DNA of 5,809 nucleotides, taken from Atopobium sp. UBA2090. Its GTDB lineage: Bacteria > Actinomycetota > Coriobacteriia > Coriobacteriales > Atopobiaceae. This document shows, one piece after another, positions 4,793 through 5,809 of this stretch. A program made the position numbers and the translations under genes. Within the stretch, counting starts at the first letter, position 1, and each line of letters begins with the position of its first letter. Where the stretch lies: contig DCZG01000092.1 in assembly GCA_002331575.1 (NCBI GenBank), positions 1 through 5,809 on the forward strand, written 5' to 3'. The notes beneath the pieces were generated by a model, which made no database searches, had not been told where the DNA came from, and saw nothing but the letters and a program-made list of their open reading frames with translations.

Positions 4793-5809
4793 TTACAATG
4801 CTTCGATGAATCGCCGCTGTGCGGCGCGTCCCATTTCATCCCATTTGAACACGCCGGCATCTTCGAGAACGTGACCGAATACCAGCCCAACGCCTTCGCG
4901 AATAATCTCATCAGCGCTCAACGTATCTATCTCGGGATGCGACGCCGCAATCTGTCGAGCCCATTCAGCATGAGATGCTGTGAGCTCGTCCGTATCCAGC
5001 CCTGTGAGATCACCTGCGAGAAGGTGGTCCTTTACCGCCTCGAGCTCACGCACTAGGCGTGCAGGCAGGACTGCCAGCCCCATGACTTCGATGAGGCCGA
5101 TGTTCTCGCGTTTTATGTGGTGCCACTGGGCATGTGGGTGGAAGTCGCCAAGAGGATTCTGCTCGCTCGTAACATTGCAGCGAAGGGTAAGGTAAGCTTC
5201 GTAATCTCCGCTGTTCGTGCGGCGAACAACAGGTGTCACGGTGTTGTGCGGCGTGCCGTCCGCTTCGCTTGCGCGCACGCCTACCGACTCGTCACTCCAG
5301 CATCGCCATGTATCGATCACGTGAACACACGCGTTAAGGATCTCGCCGCGATCTCCACTACGCAGACGTAGCACGCTGAGCGGCCATCGAAGCACTTCTC
5401 CTCGCACATTGGGGTATCTGAGCATTGAGAACGTTTGGTCGGACTCGGCGCGCATCATTGGAAACACGTGGTCCCCGCCCTGGTAGTGGTCGTGGGAGAG
5501 AATCGAGCCGCCCACGATAGGCAGGTCGGCGTTCGATCCGATGAAGTAATGGGGGAGAAGGTCAACGAAGTCGAGTAGGTGCTCGAGCGCATTCCTGTCG
5601 ATGTGCATCGGCCGATGATGTGCGTTCATGACTATACAGTGCTCGTTGAAGTAGGCGTAGGGGGAGTATTGCAGGCCCCAACGCTCTCCGGCAAGCTCGA
5701 TGGGGATGATGCGGAGGTTCTGACGTGCGGGGTGTGCCCCGCCGAAGGCCGCGACGCCGCGGCCGGGATAGCCTTCGTTTTCGATGCAGAGCTGACAAGC
5801 GGGGTACTT
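4793..5809 (-). CDS. galT: Galactose-1-phosphate uridylyltransferase, class II, 5' end outside window
   Basis: Leloir-pathway cytoplasmic enzyme that exchanges UMP between UDP-glucose and galactose-1-phosphate, giving UDP-galactose and glucose-1-phosphate. The frame is open from the window edge (codon 5809-5807) to the TAA at 4795-4793, so 338 C-terminal residues of a usual ~500 are visible. The ATG at 5629 is internal, because clear GalT sequence precedes it: YPACQLCIENEG (CxxC), HPARQNLRIIP, LQYSPYAYFNEHCIV. Further marks, counted from the window edge, are GGSILSHDHYQGG (100-112), FHPHAQWHHIKRENIGLIEVMG (223-244, with the HPHxQ form) and a C-terminal FGHVLEDAGVFKWDEMGR. This is the Gram-positive class II form, which lacks the zinc layout of E. 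coli GalT. No internal stops or frameshifts are seen. It is convergent with the aldolase; its promoter and operon partners lie beyond the right edge. Confidence 0.95.
   Translation of the reverse strand, partial: KYPACQLCIENEGYPGRGVAAFGGAHPARQNLRIIPIELAGERWGLQYSPYAYFNEHCIVMNAHHRPMHIDRNALEHLLDFVDLLPHYFIGSNADLPIVGGSILSHDHYQGGDHVFPMMRAESDQTFSMLRYPNVRGEVLRWPLSVLRLRSGDRGEILNACVHVIDTWRCWSDESVGVRASEADGTPHNTVTPVVRRTNSGDYEAYLTLRCNVTSEQNPLGDFHPHAQWHHIKRENIGLIEVMGLAVLPARLVRELEAVKDHLLAGDLTGLDTDELTASHAEWARQIAASHPEIDTLSADEIIREGVGLVFGHVLEDAGVFKWDEMGRAAQRRFIEAL

Noticed and set aside
5627..5629. ATG at 5629 (minus strand) as the galT start
   Set aside because: The 60 codons upstream to the window edge read as typical GalT sequence in the same frame, so this Met is internal.
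5562..5798. 78-codon minus-strand frame and the plus-strand frames within 4871-5371
   Set aside because: These are shadows of galT, whose own frame is continuous with family motifs over 4793-5809.

Overview
The window looks like a mosaic from a high-GC Gram-positive gut bacterium, most likely a coriobacterium of the Collinsella/Olsenella type. This is inferred from strongly GC-biased third codon positions, an LPKTG-anchored adhesin with SpaA-like and VaFE repeats, a MobC/MOBP-type mobilization pair and a class II (Gram-positive type) galactose-1-phosphate uridylyltransferase. The genus is a judgement from gene style, not from a marker.

Left part (1-1087): a mobilization module. A non-coding leader (1-289) holds a candidate origin of transfer (hairpin 109-139 with the IncP/MOBP-type nick word CATCCTGT), an 86-nt nested palindrome (154-239) and a small GC hairpin (255-270) next to the Shine-Dalgarno sequence. 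Then come mobC (290-715) and, 5 bases later, the first ~120 codons of a MOBP relaxase (from 721). The relaxase stops being recognisable in its metal-binding motif, just after tyrosine-histidine-Asp-Asp-Asn.

Middle (about 1085-3475): the relaxase sequence runs directly, out of frame, into the body of a cell-wall adhesin without its signal peptide and N-terminal domains. What remains is two SpaA-like domains, four VaFE repeats, LPKTG, a membrane helix and a basic tail. The adhesin stop overlaps a well-placed start codon (3450) of a next gene that is lost after a few codons. The adhesin block therefore appears broken at both ends, consistent with a rearranged or decayed integrative element, or with an assembly join.

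Right part (about 3475-5809): sequence of lower GC with housekeeping-type metabolism. A structured non-coding stretch (3510-3598) contains two crossing, mutually exclusive inverted repeats. It precedes a YagE/YjhH-like 2-keto-3-deoxy sugar acid aldolase gene (3721-4598) interrupted by a one-base deletion in a G run. A strong hairpin terminator (4678-4713) separates it from a convergent galT (4793-5809, minus strand) that runs off the right edge.

The mobilization genes would act together: MobC would bind oriT and help a relaxase nick it. The relaxase here is truncated, so the fragment cannot mobilise itself unless a relaxase is supplied in trans. The aldolase and GalT are both sugar-catabolic, but they are convergent and have separate transcripts.
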